The notes under the pieces are model-generated. The model was not told the origin of the DNA and ran no database searches. It worked only from the letters and a program-made list of their open reading frames with translations. The position numbers and the translations under genes are program-made. A stretch of 64,000 nt of DNA from Psettodes erumei (taxonomy: Eukaryota > Chordata > Actinopteri > Pleuronectiformes > Psettodidae). Every line of letters begins with the position of its first letter. The stretch's first letter is position 1. Below, piece after piece: positions 51,300 through 64,000 of this stretch. The stretch covers positions 310,001-374,000 of the forward strand of contig JAFBJZ010000608.1 of the NCBI GenBank assembly GCA_016785225.1. The letters are read 5' to 3'.

Positions 51300-51313
51300 A
51301 ATAAAGTTTTATT
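51300..51313. terminator. Palindromic two-strand poly(A) signal
   Basis: AATAAAGTTTTATT gives AATAAA on the plus strand (51300-51305) and on the minus strand (51308-51313). It could serve an extended msh2 transcript and the fbxo11 3'UTR (about 1.3 kb from its stop). Confidence 0.5.
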
Positions 51314-51620
51314 TTCTTAGAAATGGCCAGTTTCCTGTTTTCTTTTTTGTCTTTCTAAGAAAGTATACCCCTTTTTGAATTCCAACTAGCATCTACATAA
51401 TGGTTATTGAATACTTCACAATATATTAAGTCTAGATGTAATGGTACATGCATACGATTCAGGCTGCATGAGGAGCCACAGTCACCACGATACACGGGGA
51501 GAGGAGGGGGTGGGGGGCGTGGACTGCAGATTGACTCATTAGTTCCAGTTCAAAGGAGCTCTGACATCTCCTACTCAAACCCTCTCCACAAAACACTGAC
51601 TGCATCGACTTATAAACATT

Positions 51621-51699
51621 TACACACACACACACACACACACACAACTTTCACTGTACACAACACACATTTTTACACACACACACACACACACACACG
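51621..51699. repeat. Two neighbouring (CA)n runs
   Basis: CA runs near 51621-51646 and 51674-51699 separated by about 27 bp, inside the probable fbxo11 3'UTR. Confidence 0.9.
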
Positions 51700-52636
51700 C
51701 GCACATACACACCTTTATACAACTGTGGAGCCCCTCCACCTGCCATTTAAGCTAATATACTGGAGAGGGTTTTTAGTGTTTAAACGAGATTCTCTTTCAC
51801 AGAAAGAACTTCACCACTGGGACGTCCTGAGTGTCTGCAGTTTGCCTGGGAGCTGGGGTGGGAGGAGAGACGCTAACCAAAGAAAAATAATAATAATTAT
51901 AATAATATATAATAAAATAAAAGACATTCAAATACAGTCAGCTTTTTGCTTGAAAATACAAAACTACATGAGAAAGCATTGAAATAAAATCCATTGATCA
52001 GAACATATTTTTTTTAAAAAAAGCCCAAGTGCTCCATCACACACACAATCTTGCTCTTTATCCACACACAACAGAGCAACATCCTCCCATCCGTTGCCTA
52101 GTTACAACCACCTGGGCAGCCATTGGGAATGGCGGCTGCGAGGAAGCAGGAAGTCTCTTTGACAGCAGTTCTTGTGAAGAAGAAGTGGGCTGGGCGGGGG
52201 AAGGAGGGGAGGGTGTCTTCGTGCGCTGCCAAGGGGGGGCATTCCCCTCTGCATAGCCCTTCTCTTCCCATCTTCTCTCTGTCTACAGACTGAAATAAGA
52301 AATACTCAAGTGAGGAATCTCTTGTGGCCGTTCTGTGGGTTTACTCTCAGCTCCACTGCTCCCTCTAGTGGAGTCTTGCCTCTGCTGCAGCGAGTCCGAC
52401 CGCAGCGGGCAGGAAGCTGCTTCCTCTGCAGCCTCTTCCTCCTCGATCCCGTCCGAGAGCGCCGCAATCATAGAGTCTCTCTGGGTACTTATGGCTGCAA
52501 GTGGATGTGTGTATGTGACTGTGTATGCGCGCGTGTGTGTGTGTGTGTGTGTTTAGGTGTGTTGAGTGTGCGTGGCTGTGTGCAATGTAATGTGTTTGTA
52601 TGCTTATGTGAGAGAGAGTAACTGGGCCGGATGCGT

Positions 52637-62100
<9,464 letters not shown>

Positions 62101-62515
62101 CTGGGGAGTTGGTTGTTGAAAAATAGCCTGCTATCCTCGACCGCCCGCTTCTAAATTTAGCCTTCGACCCGAACTACCACCCAGACGGCCTTTTTCCCCG
62201 ATACACCCAAAGAACTGCGATCAAAAACCCGCTGGTATTTGGGGTGTAATCGCTTTTTTTCCTCCTCCGTGGTGTTACAGCTCCCCCCGTATCGCCGCTC
62301 GGTGCCAGCTCCGTCTCAGTCTGTAGCAGGAGGAGCCATTAACCCACACGGGAAACAATCGCGAGAAAAAAAGAGCAGAGTGTCCGTTCGACCAATCACG
62401 TCTGGCGTTTTATGAGTTCCTCCTGCAACAACCAATCAGGGGCTTCGTATCGGACGACTTGACAAACCCTTTCTGTTGAGGTTTGGAATCGGTCAAGCGG
62501 CGATCTGATCAATGC
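62101..62515. promoter_or_regulatory. fbxo11 upstream region, possible divergent promoter
   Basis: The 415 bp between the fbxo11 start and a candidate start on the other strand are GC-rich near fbxo11 and carry CCAAT at 62392-62396 and 62432-62436, 40 bp apart. No TATA box is visible. The layout resembles the pigf/cript divergent promoter in this window. Confidence 0.5.
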
Positions 62516-62804
62516 ATGGACTCGTCAGATAAATCAGCAGCCACAGAGGTCAGAAACAGGTGCATAAATGAATGAAATAGCTAGGGCTTCATGTTGGTGT
62601 AAGCGTTAACAGTGTGCCACACCGACCGCACTGACGTTACATGTTACAGCATTTCCACAAAACTGAAATTCATCATTACTACATTATTCACTGGAAGCAA
62701 ATGACCCTGCGTTTGTCTAATTATTTTCCTTTCTAATCAGCCTGGATGATGAGGAAAATGAACCCCTGGACATGGACAAGCTAAAGGCCCCCCACCCTTC
62801 CTAT
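62516..62804 (+). CDS. Possible 5' exons of an unidentified gene divergent from fbxo11
   Basis: Exon 1 (62516-62559) would start at the ATG giving MDSSDKSAATEVRN and ends at AACAG|GTGCAT. Exon 2 (62741-62804) follows a good acceptor (pyrimidine-rich, CTAATCAG), joins in phase (AG|C), and reads LDDEENEPLDMDKLKAPHPS before TAT|GTAGGA. If the second donor is not used, the frame runs on to a stop at 62859-62861 (54 residues in all). The acidic, charged, low-complexity-free composition looks protein-like. I recognise no family. Evidence against: a competing upstream ATG at 62512 opens a six-codon frame, and no third exon is evident before the window ends. Confidence 0.4.
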
Positions 62805-62861
62805 GTAGGAGAGTGGGAGAGACACAAAATTAGGACAACTGGTAGAATTATTACAAAGTAG

Positions 62862-64000
62862 AAACTGAATTTGAAAGCAGGAAACATGAATTGTGGAATA
62901 TGACAGGCACGCACATTAGTGTACGGGATAACAAAAAGTCTTTAGTCTTTTGAAGTTAATGATGCAATTCTATTTGAAGAGCTAATGATTATTCCATAGT
63001 TCAACGAGTTAATAAGGCGACATAATTATAATTATAATCATAATGTTGTAAAAAGTATCTCCATTTCTATTTTGACATTTTTGATATGAATTTATATCCA
63101 TATTCTATTCTATTACTTTTTTGAATAGTCAATAGATCAAACACAGTAAGACAACAGAATTATTACCTGTGAAATGTAATTATTTCTTTGATTTGAGATT
63201 TTTTGTGTGTTGCATTCATATCCAAGTTTTATATTTGGCTTTTTTAAATGTAGCCATTTATTGGTTGGTGTCAATGGATGCATCCATTTTAAATCACGAC
63301 TGCAGCCTCCATTCTCTGGGGAAACCAAACAATCAGCCGTCTTTTTACAGCCCGGCCACCTTTTAAGCTCACAGGAGGCGAGTTCTTGAGTCTGGAATAT
63401 GATTATGGGTGGCCCCTCTTGTCAATTAACATCATTATGTGTAATTGTGCCACTAGAGGGCATTGTTTGGCTGCAAACGATGAAACGACAAAGCTGTGAA
63501 CTCGAAGTACTCGAGGACAGGACTTGCTGCTCTGTTAACACTGTCGCAAGGTTTTATCTGGAGTCTTTTCTTTCCACACGTGTTTCGTCTGGTGAAGATT
63601 TGTCTAATTCAAAATATATAACATAGTTTATACTCCAAATAAACTCCTTTCTGCCAGTTTTGCTGGCTGGATTTTATATCGGGTTTTTTTTTGTTTTTTT
63701 TAAAAAGATTTTCTTATCTTTTCAGTGGAGAGTCAGGCAGTCATGGGGAAGGATTAGAACACAGCCCACAACAAGCCAGGGATGTTGCATGTCTGAAGCA
63801 GACAGTCAACAGGAAACCCTGAATATTCTTACTAAAATTTGTCGCTAGGATAAATGTTTGAATAGCACAAATCTGTACATTACAGCTGTTCTTCTGCAGC
63901 TGCTGCATTTGTCACATTATTCCACAGTGTTGTGTATAAGATCTTGAGCACTGCATGTACTCTGCAAGGCCAGGTAAGGAGTGGGAGAGGTTTTTTCAGT
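62862..64000. other. Right flank, no further exon recognised
   Basis: AT-rich sequence with a CTCF-like motif at 63450-63463. Open frames at 63399-63626 and 63660-63848 are short and resemble nothing known. If the divergent gene is real, this would be its intron. Confidence 0.45.

Larger units (their letters stand above)
50376..52636. other. msh2-fbxo11 convergent 3' region
   Basis: It contains the msh2 3'UTR, a short hairpin repeat (50656-50729), a two-strand poly(A) signal (51300-51313), paired CA runs (51621-51699) and the probable 1.3-kb fbxo11 3'UTR, within which lies a CTCF-like motif (52358-52371). A 62-codon plus-strand open frame at 51108-51296 has no recognisable product. Confidence 0.6.

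Overview
The window is vertebrate nuclear DNA from a ray-finned fish, most likely a percomorph-type teleost. Eight conserved multi-exon genes are split by introns that are often only 80-100 bp. CA/GT microsatellites are frequent, and several short interspersed repeats look like those widespread in fish genomes. A GTP cyclohydrolase gene of probable gch2 type, a paralogue I believe fish have and mammals lack, also points to a fish. No prokaryotic, viral or CRISPR-type system is visible. I rebuilt exon structures by hand from frame continuity, GT/AG sites and remembered vertebrate protein families; nothing was aligned by computer. Left part (1-25 kb): mta3 (minus strand, NuRD chromatin subunit) lies head to head with kcng3 (plus, silent Kv6.3 potassium channel subunit), followed by cox7a2l (plus, respiratory supercomplex factor). 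The order mta3-kcng3-cox7a2l, with the same relative strands, is the one I know from human 2p21. Middle (25-43 kb): a 6.3-kb gene-free stretch, then pigf (minus, GPI-anchor synthesis) and cript (plus, PDZ-ligand zinc protein and spliceosome-linked factor) sharing a 661-bp divergent promoter with three CCAAT boxes and an ETS site. They are followed by a GTP cyclohydrolase I gene (minus, probable gch2) with a TATA box and a CRE-like site. Right part (43-64 kb): msh2 (plus, mismatch repair) is complete in 16 exons, tail to tail with fbxo11 (minus, SCF ubiquitin ligase receptor) complete in 22 coding exons. Just beyond fbxo11, on the opposite strand, two phase-compatible exons (62516-62559 and 62741-62804) suggest the 5' end of a further gene that I cannot name. 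The genes do not form a pathway; they are a gene-dense housekeeping and regulatory neighbourhood organised as divergent promoter pairs (mta3/kcng3, pigf/cript, gch2/msh2, fbxo11/unknown) and convergent 3' ends (cox7a2l/pigf, cript/gch2, msh2/fbxo11). The most interesting non-genic signals are CA repeats on the transcript strand next to two mta3 donor sites, one of which may decide the C terminus; an alternating purine-pyrimidine tract in the mta3/kcng3 promoter; a U12-like donor in msh2 intron 1; a palindromic two-strand poly(A) signal between msh2 and fbxo11; and several decayed transposable elements. I see no convincing previously undescribed system; the unnamed divergent exons are the best lead.
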